Below, one piece after another: positions 17,496 through 25,991 of a stretch of DNA of 64,000 nt (position 1 is the first letter of the stretch; each line of letters opens with the position of its first letter). Under the pieces are notes generated by a model. It searched no databases and was not told the DNA's origin. It saw nothing but the letters and a program-made list of their open reading frames with translations. Made by a program: the position numbers and the translations under genes. This DNA comes from Amycolatopsis mongoliensis (lineage in GTDB: Bacteria > Actinomycetota > Actinomycetes > Mycobacteriales > Pseudonocardiaceae). The stretch is taken from the NCBI RefSeq assembly GCF_030285665.1, contig NZ_CP127295.1, positions 3,782,001 to 3,846,000 of the forward strand, in the 5' to 3' direction.

Positions 17496-19032
17496 CCGGA
17501 CGGACGGTGGTGATTTCCCCGGCGCCGACCGCGAACGGCGACCTGCACCTCGGCCACCTCGCCGGGCCGTTCCTGGCCGCCGACGTCTACACCCGCTGGC
17601 TGCGGGCGACCGGGCGGGAGGTGTTCTTCGGCACGGGTTTCCAGGACACGCCGACCTACGTGGAGACCACCGCGCACCGGCAGGGCATCAGCTCGCGGGA
17701 CCTGGTGGCCCGCTCGGGGGCGCAGATCGAGTCCACTTTGGCCGCGATGGGCATCGGGGTCGACGGCTTCACCGGCGACGACGAGCGGTTCACCAAGTGG
17801 GTCGCCGAGTTCTGGGGCCGGCTCCACAGCGCGGGCAAGCTCGAGCTGAAGACCGTGACCTTCCCCTATTCGCCCAGGACCGGCCGGTTCCTGGTCGACG
17901 GCTGGGCGCGGGGCGGCTGCCCGCTCTGCCTGGCCGACGGCTGTGCCGGGCTGTGCGAGGCCTGCGGGAACCCGGTCGCGGCCGGGGACCTGCTCGCGCC
18001 CCGGTCCACTGTGGACCCGGACGACCCCGTCGAGCTGCGCGAGACCCAGGTCTTCGTGCTCCCGATGGAGCGGTACCGGCAGCAGCTGCGGGAGTACTTC
18101 GAGGGCCACGCGGCGGCCATGCGCCCGCACATGGCGCAGGCACTCGCGGAGATGCTCTCGCGGCCGTTGCCGGACTACCCGGTCACCTACCCGCTGTCGT
18201 GGGGCATCCCGGCGCCGTTCCCGGAGGTCGAGGGCCAGGTCATCAACCCGAACGCCGAACCGGCGGCGTGGAGCATGCACGCCTCGGCGCTGGCCGCCGA
18301 GCGGCGCGGCGAGGTCCCGCCCACCGACGACGCGTTGTGGCTGAGCGGGGCGGGCACGCGGGTCGTGTACTTCATGGGCTTCGACAACACCTACCCGTTC
18401 GCGGTCGTGATGATGGCGGTGCTGCTGGCCCACGGCGGGTACGACCTGCCGGAGGAGTTCATCACCAACGAGTTCTACGAGCTGGACAACGAGAAGTTCT
18501 CGACCAGCCGCGGACACGTGGTGTGGGGGCGGGACCTGGCGGCGCAGGTGCCGCGGGACCTGATCCGGTTCCACCTGGCGGCGACCAGCCCGGAAAACCA
18601 GCGGACCGGCTTCACGCGGGCCGCGCTCGACAAGGTCACGGCGTCGCGGCTCGTCGGGCCCTGGAACCGGATCGCGGCCAAGGTCGACGCCTTCACCGGC
18701 CGTGGCCCGCTTCCGGTGTCGGAACGCTCGCGCGGCGCGGCCGCCCGGATCGTGGACCGGTTCGCCGCCTCCTACGAGCTGGGCTGCTACAGCCTCACGC
18801 GCGCCGCGGAGGCGCTCACCGACCAGCTGTCCCGGTTGGACAGCTGGGAGGTCGGGCCCGGTGAGGAAGGCGACTTCTGCCACGAGCTGGACGTCGTGCT
18901 GCGGTGCGCGTCGCCGATCCTGATCGACCTCGCGGCGGAAGCACTGCCGGACGGCGGAATCCGGCGCGAAGGGCTCGCCGAGATCACGCCGGTGCGGCTG
19001 CCCCGCCTGGGGGAGGCGCGACCCCGGAATGA
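17492..19032 (+). CDS. MetRS-like amino-acid ligase of the hydrazine synthetase (3' end frameshifted)
   Basis: About 510 residues, like methionyl-tRNA synthetase. GDLHLGHLAGPF is the HIGH motif, CPLC ... CEAC near residue 130 the zinc knuckle, and NEKFSTSRG near residue 330 the KMSKS motif. A class I synthetase fold next to a cupin and an amine N-hydroxylase is the signature of N-N ligases, which esterify the N-hydroxy group with an amino acid. The frame has no stop at the expected end and stays open to 21808. All other tight junctions in this operon are ATGA. A TGA at 19030-19032 overlapping the next ATG would be in frame if one base were added near the run of five G's at about 19010. A lost base or a true frameshift is likely. 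Confidence 0.82.
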
Positions 19033-20132
19033 GTACCGACACCCACCCGGGACCGTGGCGCGGCTGGACCGACCAGCGCATCGTCGTGGTCGGCGCGGGG
19101 ATCACCGGGCTGCTGGCCGCGGTCCGCGGCGTGCTGCTCGGCCATCGCGTGATCGTGCTGGAGCGGGGGCCGATCCCGAACCCCGCCGCCAGCTCGTTCG
19201 ACCAGCACCGTGCCGTGCGGGCACTGGATCCGGCCGACCTCGAGGCGACCCGGCGGGCGGTCGCCGCCCACCGCCGGTGGCTGGAGCTGGAAAGCCTGCT
19301 CTGCGGTCCCGGGCCGGGTGGCGGCTTCTACCGCCGCGTCGGCGTGGTCACCGCCTGGCCGGAAGAGCGGATCGACGAGGTGGCCGCGGCCGGTGCCGAG
19401 GCCGGCCTCCGCGTCGAGCCGGTCGCCGCGGCCCGGCTGCGGCCGATGGGGTTCCCGGCGGGCTCGGCCGGGCTCCTCGAACTCGACGCCGGGGTGCTGC
19501 TGGCGGACCGGGTGCTCGCGGCGGCCACCGCGTGGCTGGCCCGGCACCCGATGGCGGAACTGCGGCCGTGGCAGGAAGTCGTGGCCGTCGACCCCGACGA
19601 CGCGCGGGTGGTGCTGGCCGACGGCTCGGCCGAGCGGGGCGACCTCGTCCTCGTCGGGGCCGGGCCGTGGACGCCGAAGCTGGTGGACGTGCCGATCATC
19701 GTGCACCGGCAGACCATGCTCTACCTGCGTCCGCCCGAGGAACTGGCGGGCTGGTGGAAGACCGCGCCCAGTGCCGGCGGTGTCGGCGCCGACGGCCGCG
19801 GCTGGCTGATGCCACCCGTGCAGGGCACGCTGCTGAAGATCAGCACCGACGCGGCGTGCCGCGAGGTGCCCGCCGCCGACGCCCCGGACGACGACGAAGC
19901 GCGGTGGACCAAGGAAATCCTCGACGCGGAGATCGTGACCGACGTCGAGCGTTACGAGGTGGCAGGGGTCAAGCGCTGCCACTACGCCGTGGACGCGGTC
20001 ACCGGGGCCGGCCGGCTGGTGCGGGTCGGGCCCTCCGTCTGGGCCCGCGCGGCCAGCGGTGGCGACGGCTTCCGCACCGCACCGCTGGTGGCCGACCAGA
20101 TCGCCGGCGCGCTCCTGGGTGTGGCGGCCTGA
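19029..20132 (+). CDS. DAO-family FAD-dependent amino acid oxidase
   Basis: A glycine-oxidase/sarcosine-oxidase-like flavoenzyme of 367 residues with N-terminal IVVVGAGITGLLAAV (FAD), RAVRALDP in the second conserved region, and GDGFRTAPLVADQIAG at the C-terminus, where the family closes over the flavin. In the known hydrazinoacetate pathway an enzyme of this family oxidatively splits the N-N-linked lysine adduct, freeing the hydrazino acid and an aldehyde. Its place directly after the MetRS-like gene supports that role. The start overlaps the presumed MetRS stop. Confidence 0.85.
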   Translation: MSTDTHPGPWRGWTDQRIVVVGAGITGLLAAVRGVLLGHRVIVLERGPIPNPAASSFDQHRAVRALDPADLEATRRAVAAHRRWLELESLLCGPGPGGGFYRRVGVVTAWPEERIDEVAAAGAEAGLRVEPVAAARLRPMGFPAGSAGLLELDAGVLLADRVLAAATAWLARHPMAELRPWQEVVAVDPDDARVVLADGSAERGDLVLVGAGPWTPKLVDVPIIVHRQTMLYLRPPEELAGWWKTAPSAGGVGADGRGWLMPPVQGTLLKISTDAACREVPAADAPDDDEARWTKEILDAEIVTDVERYEVAGVKRCHYAVDAVTGAGRLVRVGPSVWARAASGGDGFRTAPLVADQIAGALLGVAA

Positions 20133-20174
20133 GCCGTCCCGCCTGTATCACTGGCTCGAACCGGAAGGAATCCC

Positions 20175-21473
20175 ATGAATGGCCTCAAGAGCGTGCTGCT
20201 GGTGATCGGCAGCGGACTGAAGCTCTACCGCGAGTACCTGATCCGCTCGGCCAGTGCCCGCGCGCACGCCGCGGGGCTGGAGCTGGTGCTGATCAACAAC
20301 CTCAAGCCCACCTGGCAGCACGAGTACTTCGACGAGATCGAGGTCGTCAACGTCTTCGACCACGAAAAGCTGCGAGCGGCCGCCCGCGAGGTCGCCGCGC
20401 GGCGCACGATCGCCGGCGTGATCTGCTACGACGAGCCGCTGGTCATGCCCGCGGCCGAGCTGGCGGACGAGTTCGGCGTGCCCGGGCTGTCCATCCCCGG
20501 CGTGCACGGCTGCCGCGACAAGCACAGCACCCGTTCGCGGCTGACCACCGCCGGCGTGCTGCAGCCGCTGTTCCGGATGTGCGACGACCTGGACCAGGCC
20601 CGGGCCGCGGCCGACCGGATCGGCTACCCGGTCGTCGTCAAGCCGCGCGCGCTCGGCGCCAGCATGGGTGTCGTGCTCGCGGAGGACGAGAAGGAGCTGG
20701 ACGCGGCCTTCCGCGTCGCGCACGAGGCCAGCTTGATCGGCGACGAGGGCTACCGCGGCGGCGCGATCGTCGAGGAGTACGCGGTCGGGCCGGAGATCAG
20801 CATCGACGCCGCCGTGCACAAGGGCGAGTACCTGCCGCTGTTCATCGCGCGCAAGCGCACCGGCGAGCACCCGTACTTCGAGGAGGTCGGGCACGTCGTC
20901 GACGCGAACGACCCGCTGCTGAGCGACCCGGCGCTGCTGGACACCCTGGCCACCGCGCACAAGGTGCTCGAGATCGAGGACGGCATCACGCACACGGAAG
21001 TCCGCCTCACCGCGCGCGGTCCGCTGATCATCGAGATCAACGGCCGGCTCGGCGGCGACCTGATCCCGTTCCTCGGCAAGATCGCCACCGGCATCGACCC
21101 CGGTGTCGTGCTGGTCGACGTCATCACCGGCAACCGCCCGGAGATCGCGATGACCCGCAAGGGCGTGGCGGGCATCCGCTTCGGCTACCCGGCGCACGAC
21201 TGCCTCGTGCACGCGGTCCGCGTGCCCACCGAGGCGCCCGGCCTGGTCACCGCGTCGCCGATGGTCGACCCGGAGACCACCCTGCACCTGCCGCCGGGCG
21301 GCTACATCGCGCGGCACTCCTTCGTCGTCGCCGAGGCGCCGGACGCCGAGACGTGCGAAGCACGCCTGGAGGCCGCGCTCGCCTTGGTGGAGGTCGACGC
21401 CGACGAGGTCGAGCCACCGCCGGTGGGCACCCGCCTCGAGATGCCGGCCGGGCTGCTGGACGCCGACGTATGA
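20175..21473 (+). CDS. ATP-grasp carboxylate-amine ligase
   Basis: A 432-residue ATP-grasp enzyme of the BacD/L-amino acid ligase type. YPVVVKPRALGASMGV (ATP-binding loop), GGAIVEEYAVGPEISID and LIIEINGRLGGDLIPF (Mg-binding Glu/Asn) are in the expected order, and the N-terminal Rossmann-like domain is present. These ligases join a carboxylate to an amine with ATP, giving acyl-phosphate then amide. In the cluster it probably couples the hydrazino acid to another amino acid to make a dipeptide-like product. ATG 20175 follows GGAAGGA. Its end overlaps the next gene (ATGA). Confidence 0.86.
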   Translation: MNGLKSVLLVIGSGLKLYREYLIRSASARAHAAGLELVLINNLKPTWQHEYFDEIEVVNVFDHEKLRAAAREVAARRTIAGVICYDEPLVMPAAELADEFGVPGLSIPGVHGCRDKHSTRSRLTTAGVLQPLFRMCDDLDQARAAADRIGYPVVVKPRALGASMGVVLAEDEKELDAAFRVAHEASLIGDEGYRGGAIVEEYAVGPEISIDAAVHKGEYLPLFIARKRTGEHPYFEEVGHVVDANDPLLSDPALLDTLATAHKVLEIEDGITHTEVRLTARGPLIIEINGRLGGDLIPFLGKIATGIDPGVVLVDVITGNRPEIAMTRKGVAGIRFGYPAHDCLVHAVRVPTEAPGLVTASPMVDPETTLHLPPGGYIARHSFVVAEAPDAETCEARLEAALALVEVDADEVEPPPVGTRLEMPAGLLDADV

Positions 21474-21808
21474 GCATCAACTACGAAGGCCGCCTGTTCC
21501 AGCGCGCCGGCGGCGGCGACGGCACGTACGCGCGCTACCGCCAGGAGGGTGACCTGGTGTGGGCCGAATTCACCGGCGGCAAGGTCCGCCGCGGCACGAT
21601 CACCGGGATCAGCGACGACGACGGCACGCTCCGGCTGGCCTACACGATGGTGCTGGCCGGCGGCGAGGTGATCTCCGGGCACACGGTGAACATCCCCGAG
21701 CAGCGGGGCGGGCGCCTGGTGCTGCGCGAGGAGTGGGAGCGGTTCGGGGAGCACGCCGGCAAGGGCGTCTCGTACCTGGAAGAAGTGGAACCGGGAGCGG
21801 CGGGATGA
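21470..21808 (+). CDS. Small conserved beta-barrel protein of unknown function
   Basis: 112 residues with alternating beta-strand pattern: MSINYEGRLFQRA, then VWAEFTGGKVRRGTITG, then GEVISGHTVNIPE. The family occurs widely in actinobacteria and firmicutes and is often labelled N-acetylglutamate synthase, which its size makes implausible. It overlaps the genes on both sides by ATGA, so it is made in step with the ligase and the oxidase. It may be a chaperone or a ligand-binding accessory of the pathway, but nothing in the sequence shows its function. Confidence 0.75.
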   Translation: MSINYEGRLFQRAGGGDGTYARYRQEGDLVWAEFTGGKVRRGTITGISDDDGTLRLAYTMVLAGGEVISGHTVNIPEQRGGRLVLREEWERFGEHAGKGVSYLEEVEPGAAG

Positions 21809-23160
21809 CCGATTGGGAAGCCCTGCGCGGGCTCGTCGCCGGGCGGCTCCGGCTGCCCGGCGACGCCGGGTTCGCCGAGCGGACCCGGGCGCACAACGAG
21901 AGATACGCCGACGTGGTCCCGTCGGCGGTGGTCTCGGTGGCCTCGGTGGACGACGTCGTCGAGGCGGTCTGCTGGGCGCGTGCCGAGGGCGTGCCGGTCG
22001 TCGCGCGCGGCGGCGGCCACAGCTACGCGGGTCACTCCGTGCACCCCGGGCTGGTGCTGGACCTCCAGGGCCTGGACGAGGTGCGCATCGACGCCGCGGA
22101 GGGGCTGGTCACCGTCGGCGGTGGCGCCCGGACCGGCGGCATCCACGAAGTGCTGCGCAAGCACGACCTGATGTTCCCGCTGGGCAACTCCGACGACGTC
22201 GGGATCGGCGGCCTGGTGCTCGGTGGCGGGGTCGCGGCCCTGTCGCGGGCGCTGGGCCTCACCTGCGATTCGCTGGTGGAGACCGACGTCGTGCTCGCCG
22301 ACGGCTCGATCGTCACCGCCAGCGAGACCGAGAACGAGGACCTGTTCTGGGCCTGCCGCGGCGGCGGTGGCGGCAACTTCGGCGTGAACGTGTCCTTCAC
22401 CTTCCAGGCCCGGCCGGTGGTCGAAACCTCGACCTGCCTGCTGCTGTGGGACTGGGAGCACGCGGCCTCCGTGCTGGCCGTGATGCAGGAGGTGATGCGC
22501 GACGCGCCGGATCGCTTCGCGGCGCGGATCGGCATCAGCCGGTCCGCCGGTGAGCCCGGCGTCGTGTCGGTGATCGGCCAGCACCTCGGCCCGGCCTCGG
22601 AACTGCGCGCCCTGCTGGCGCCCGCGCTGGCGGTCGCGACGCCGCACCGGGCCGACATCGAGGACCGCACCTTCTGGGAAGCCGTGGAGTACCTGCACCA
22701 CAGCTCGGCCGGGGGCGCGTTCGCGGTGCGGACGCGGACCACCCCGGTGCCGCTGGCGGAGGAAGGCCTGCGGACGCTCGTCGCCGCGGTCGACAAGTGG
22801 CCGGGCAGCGGCAACCCGGACGGCGGCGGCGCGGCGCTGTTCACGTGGGGTGGCGCGATCAACCAGGTGCCGGTCGCCGAGACCGCGTTCCCGCACCGGG
22901 ACGTGCTCTTCCTGATCTCCCTGGACACCTCGTGGTCGGTCGACGACCCCGAGAGCGTCGTGCGGGACAACCTGGCCTGGCTGGCCGGCCTGCACCAGGA
23001 CATGGGCGAGTACGCCGCGGACGCCTCGTACATCAACTTCACCGACCCCGACCTGCCGGACTGGCGGGGTGCCTACTACGGGCCGAACCAGGAGCGGCTC
23101 GCCGAGGTCAAGCGCAAGTACGACCCCGAGCGGGTCTTCCAGTTCCCGCAGGCGATCTAG
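21805..23160 (+). CDS. Berberine-bridge-like FAD-linked oxidase
   Basis: A VAO/BBE-family oxidase of 451 residues. It has the FAD-binding domain with RGGGHSYAGHS, which holds the His for covalent 8-alpha FAD attachment, and the C-terminal BBE motif YYGPNQERLAEVKRKYDP. Many members attach FAD also through a Cys in a GTCPTVG-like motif. Here that place reads GNSDDVG, so only one covalent bond is expected. There is no signal peptide. It would oxidise a C-N, N-N or C-O bond using oxygen. In the cluster, conversion of a hydrazine to a hydrazone or azo group is a plausible guess. Confidence 0.85.
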   Translation: MTDWEALRGLVAGRLRLPGDAGFAERTRAHNERYADVVPSAVVSVASVDDVVEAVCWARAEGVPVVARGGGHSYAGHSVHPGLVLDLQGLDEVRIDAAEGLVTVGGGARTGGIHEVLRKHDLMFPLGNSDDVGIGGLVLGGGVAALSRALGLTCDSLVETDVVLADGSIVTASETENEDLFWACRGGGGGNFGVNVSFTFQARPVVETSTCLLLWDWEHAASVLAVMQEVMRDAPDRFAARIGISRSAGEPGVVSVIGQHLGPASELRALLAPALAVATPHRADIEDRTFWEAVEYLHHSSAGGAFAVRTRTTPVPLAEEGLRTLVAAVDKWPGSGNPDGGGAALFTWGGAINQVPVAETAFPHRDVLFLISLDTSWSVDDPESVVRDNLAWLAGLHQDMGEYAADASYINFTDPDLPDWRGAYYGPNQERLAEVKRKYDPERVFQFPQAI

Positions 23161-23162
23161 CG

Positions 23163-23720
23163 ATGGCCGGGTCAGCTGCGGGGCGGATCGCCGTGGACCT
23201 GCGAGGGGTGATGCGCACCTTCGCGACCGGGGTCTGCGTCGCGACGACGTACGTCGACCGGCCCGGTGGCCGCAGGCACGACGGCGTGACGATCAACTCG
23301 CTGAGCTCGGTGTCCCTGGTGCCGCCGCTGGTGTCGATCTGCCTGCGGCTGGAGTCGGTGTTCCTGGCCGACGTGCTGGAGACCGGGCGCTGGGCGGTGT
23401 CGATCCTGCCGGAAGGCGCGCGCGAGATCGCGCGGCTGCTGGCCAAGGACCGGAGGCAGCGGGCGGACGCGCTCGGCACGCTGCCGCTCTCGCCCGGCCC
23501 GGCGACCGGCGCGCTGGTCGTCGACGGGGCCGGCGTGCTGGAGTGCGAGCTGTGGAACAGCTTCGACCTCGGCGACCACCGGCTGGTCGTCGGCGAGGTG
23601 GTCGGGACCGACGATCGGCGCGACGGGCCGCCGCTGCTGTTCGCCCACGGTGGCTACCAGCGGCTGGCCGATCCGGGCCCGGTCCCGCTCCAGGACCGCG
23701 TTTCCGACGAATGGTGGTGA
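23163..23720 (+). CDS. NAD(P)H-dependent flavin reductase
   Basis: A 185-residue flavin reductase-domain protein (HpaC/ActVB family). The N-terminal RTFATGVCVATT, the NSLSSVSLVPPLVSICL segment and the C-terminal HRLVVGEV strand are typical. It supplies free FADH2 or FMNH2 to a partner oxygenase. The partner is most likely the ACAD-fold protein at 14327-15547. It is the last gene of the core operon, starting 3 bases after the previous stop, and is followed by a strong terminator. Confidence 0.88.
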   Translation: MAGSAAGRIAVDLRGVMRTFATGVCVATTYVDRPGGRRHDGVTINSLSSVSLVPPLVSICLRLESVFLADVLETGRWAVSILPEGAREIARLLAKDRRQRADALGTLPLSPGPATGALVVDGAGVLECELWNSFDLGDHRLVVGEVVGTDDRRDGPPLLFAHGGYQRLADPGPVPLQDRVSDEWW

Positions 23721-23721
23721 C

Positions 23722-23766
23722 GGGCCGCCCGGGCCGGGGTTACCCGCGCCCGGGCGGCCCATTTCA
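23722..23766 (+). terminator. Terminator ending the core biosynthetic operon
   Basis: 12-bp perfect stem GGGCCGCCCGGG (23722-23733) with 23749-23760, 15-base loop, then ATTTCATT. It sets the 3' end of the eight-gene operon that starts at 15793. Confidence 0.85.
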
Positions 23767-24108
23767 TTACGTCGAACGCCATGATCTTTTTCTGCGTCGC
23801 CGTGCGCCGGGCCTACGCGCATTAACGGGCGAATGGCGTAGCGGCAGAGTTTTCCGGGCGGGACAACGTATCCGCCGAGACCCTTCACGATCCGTGTGCG
23901 AGCGCTTACGCAACCCCGATTCCGATCTTTTGGCCCCAGTCACTCATGGTTTCCACCAGCAGCCATTCGGTCAATTCGGTGGCGTCGTTTTGTCACCCAT
24001 TCGCCTGCTGTGACACAGGTTCGTTACCTATTAGTGTGTATGGAGCGTGACTGCCTGGGGAGGAATTGTTACGCACAGTCACGTCGGGGCGTGCTGGGGG
24101 AAGTAGGA
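23767..24108. other. Promoter region of the second HTH/NB-ARC regulator
   Basis: A non-coding stretch of 342 bp, less GC-rich than its surroundings. A GGTCAATT at 23969-23976 resembles one half-site of the cluster motif but has no clear partner. No gene is seen. Confidence 0.45.
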
Positions 24109-25584
24109 ATGGGCAGACCTGAACGACCGTTGGATGTTTCGAAGGGGCCGATCGCCCGTTTTGCGCAAGACCTCCGCATGTTGCGGAGTCAAGCGGGAAA
24201 TCCGAGCTATCGGGAGCTGGCGGCCTCGGCATTGTTCGCACCCTCGGTGCTCTCGAGTGCCGCGAGCGGCAGGCGGCTGCCGACGCTCGCGGTGACCTTG
24301 GCATTCGTGGCCGCCTGCGGAGGAGACCAGGCGGCCTGGGAACGGCACTGGTGGAACACCGCCGCGAAGGTGGGCGTCATGCCCGAGCTGGCGGGCGGCG
24401 GGCCACCGCCGGCCGCGAGCGGGCCGGTCCCGGCCGCGGCGCGGCGGAGCAGCCAGCTGGCCCCGCCGGCCCAGCTGCCGATGGGGTCGACGAGCTTCGT
24501 CGGCCGCACCGCGGAGCTGGCCGCGGCGGTGAGCGTGCTGACGCGCCCGGGACCGGCCAGGATGCCGCTGCTGATCAGCGGCCCGATCGGCGTGGGCAAG
24601 GCCGCGTTCGCGCTGCGGCTGGCCGAGGAGGTCGCCGGGGAGTTCCCGGACGGGCAGCTGTACGCCGACTTCGGCAGTGGCGCGCCGGGAAGCCGCTCGG
24701 TGGCGGAAATCGTGCGGGACTTCCTGCGCGCGCTCGGGGTGCCGGACGACCTGGTGCCCGGCGACGGGGTCCAGCAGATCGGGCTGTACCGCTCGTTGCT
24801 GGCGCAGCGGCGGCTGTTCGTGCTGCTCGACGGCGTGGCCGACGAGGGGCAGGTCCGGCCGCTGCTCGGGCAGACCGCGCGCAGCCAGGTCGTGCTCACC
24901 AGCCGCGCGCGGCTGCTCGGCCTCGACGACCTGCACCGGGTCGACCTGGACGTCTTCAGCCGGGGTGAATCGCTCGAGCTGCTGGGCAGGCTGGCCGGAG
25001 CCCGGCGCGTGGCGGCCGAACGTGCCGCTGCCGACGCGATCGCACAGCAGTGCGGGGACCTGCCGCTCGCGGTGAACATCGCCGGGCGCAAGATCGCCGC
25101 CCGGCCGGAGCGGACGATCGCCGACACGGCCGGCCGGCTGGACGATCCCGAGCGGCTGCTGGACGGCCTCGGCGTCGGCGACGTCAACGTGCGGGACCGG
25201 TTCGCCGCGGCGTACCGGCTGCTCTCGCCGGCCTGCCGTCAGGTCGTGCACCGCCTCGGCGCCGACGGGGCGCGGTGGACGACGGCGACCCGGGTCGCCG
25301 CGTGCCTCGACATCCGGACCACCGACGCGGACGAGCTGCTGGAGTCCCTTGTGGACGCCGGAGTGCTGCGTCGCGCGACGATCGGTGACCGGTACACCGT
25401 GCCCCGGCTTGCCGGGGTGTTCGCCGCCGAGACCAGCCCCGCCACCTTGCCCGCACCCATCTCGCTGGCCGAGCGGCGGGCGCGACGCTCGGTGCTGGCG
25501 GCCCCGCGCACGGCAGCGGGTCTCCGCTCGGGGATGGACCTGCCCCAGGCGGGATACCTCCCGCTGCTCGGCCTGCCGGACTGA
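24109..25584 (+). CDS. HTH/NB-ARC regulator (paralogue of 11077-12429)
   Basis: A 491-residue protein. ATG 24109 is preceded by GGGGGAAGTAGGA. The N-terminal helix-turn-helix (NPSYRELAASALFAPSVLSSAASG) is followed by an NB-ARC domain. Walker A reads SGPIGVGKAAFALR; the residue after the Lys is Ala instead of Thr or Ser, so Mg-ATP binding may be impaired. Walker B-like LFVLLDGV, LTSRARLLGL and GDLPLAVNI follow as in AfsR-type NTPases. It is probably a pathway regulator sitting between the core operon and the dimethylargininase gene. Together with its paralogue it brackets the core. Confidence 0.82.
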   Translation: MGRPERPLDVSKGPIARFAQDLRMLRSQAGNPSYRELAASALFAPSVLSSAASGRRLPTLAVTLAFVAACGGDQAAWERHWWNTAAKVGVMPELAGGGPPPAASGPVPAAARRSSQLAPPAQLPMGSTSFVGRTAELAAAVSVLTRPGPARMPLLISGPIGVGKAAFALRLAEEVAGEFPDGQLYADFGSGAPGSRSVAEIVRDFLRALGVPDDLVPGDGVQQIGLYRSLLAQRRLFVLLDGVADEGQVRPLLGQTARSQVVLTSRARLLGLDDLHRVDLDVFSRGESLELLGRLAGARRVAAERAAADAIAQQCGDLPLAVNIAGRKIAARPERTIADTAGRLDDPERLLDGLGVGDVNVRDRFAAAYRLLSPACRQVVHRLGADGARWTTATRVAACLDIRTTDADELLESLVDAGVLRRATIGDRYTVPRLAGVFAAETSPATLPAPISLAERRARRSVLAAPRTAAGLRSGMDLPQAGYLPLLGLPD

Positions 25585-25589
25585 GGAAC

Positions 25590-25644
25590 AGCCGGCGAGA
25601 GCACCTGGCGGCGTCCGGCCGCCAGGTGGTCTCGCCGGCTTTTT
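25590..25644 (+). terminator. Terminator after the second NB-ARC regulator
   Basis: An 11-bp and a second 11-bp stem (25590-25600 with 25630-25640; 25602-25612 with 25618-25628) separated by one G/G mismatch, loop GTCCG, then TTTTT. Confidence 0.9.
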
Positions 25645-25774
25645 CGCGCCACTGAAGGGATGAAGGAGCGGGCCTCCGACGGCGCACGGCCGGAAACGGC
25701 GCATAGATCAAACAACCTCGATGAAGCCTGGGCCTGCCCACCCCTTCGGGGATGACCAGCGCGGACGTCGAAGA

Positions 25775-25811
25775 GTTGATTGTCCGGCAGGCGAATCGCT
25801 TTTGGTCAATC
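25775..25811. promoter_or_regulatory. Operator-like site (cluster motif, site 4) before the dimethylargininase gene
   Basis: GTTGATTGTCCGG, 14 bases, TTGGTCAATC: the same arms and spacing as the site at 15547-15583. It stands about 180 bp before GTG 25992, so the hydrolase gene probably belongs to the cluster regulon. Confidence 0.75.
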
Positions 25812-25991
25812 GCCGGTTCGGTTTGAATGGCTGGAGTGACCGATGTGGTCCGGACCGCTCGTCGCGGCGTGACTGCGCACGGCGGTGAACGGATCCCGAT
25901 ACCGCGCTGTCCATAGTGGACAGCGCCCCTGGTTGTGCCGTGCCACCGCACGGCGCCGAACAAAACCCGAAACCACAAGCTGGAGGACAGC

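Noticed and set aside
15793..21473. Hydroxamate siderophore operon
   Set aside because: There is no IucA/IucC, NRPS or acyltransferase; the N-hydroxylase is tied to cupin and MetRS-like genes.
17198..21808. A single 1536-codon open frame covering MetRS-like ligase to the small protein, as a giant fusion enzyme
   Set aside because: Between about 19030 and 21470 this frame gives Arg/Gly/Ala-rich nonsense, while clear DAO and ATP-grasp enzymes lie there in another frame. The openness is a high-GC effect plus the missing stop.
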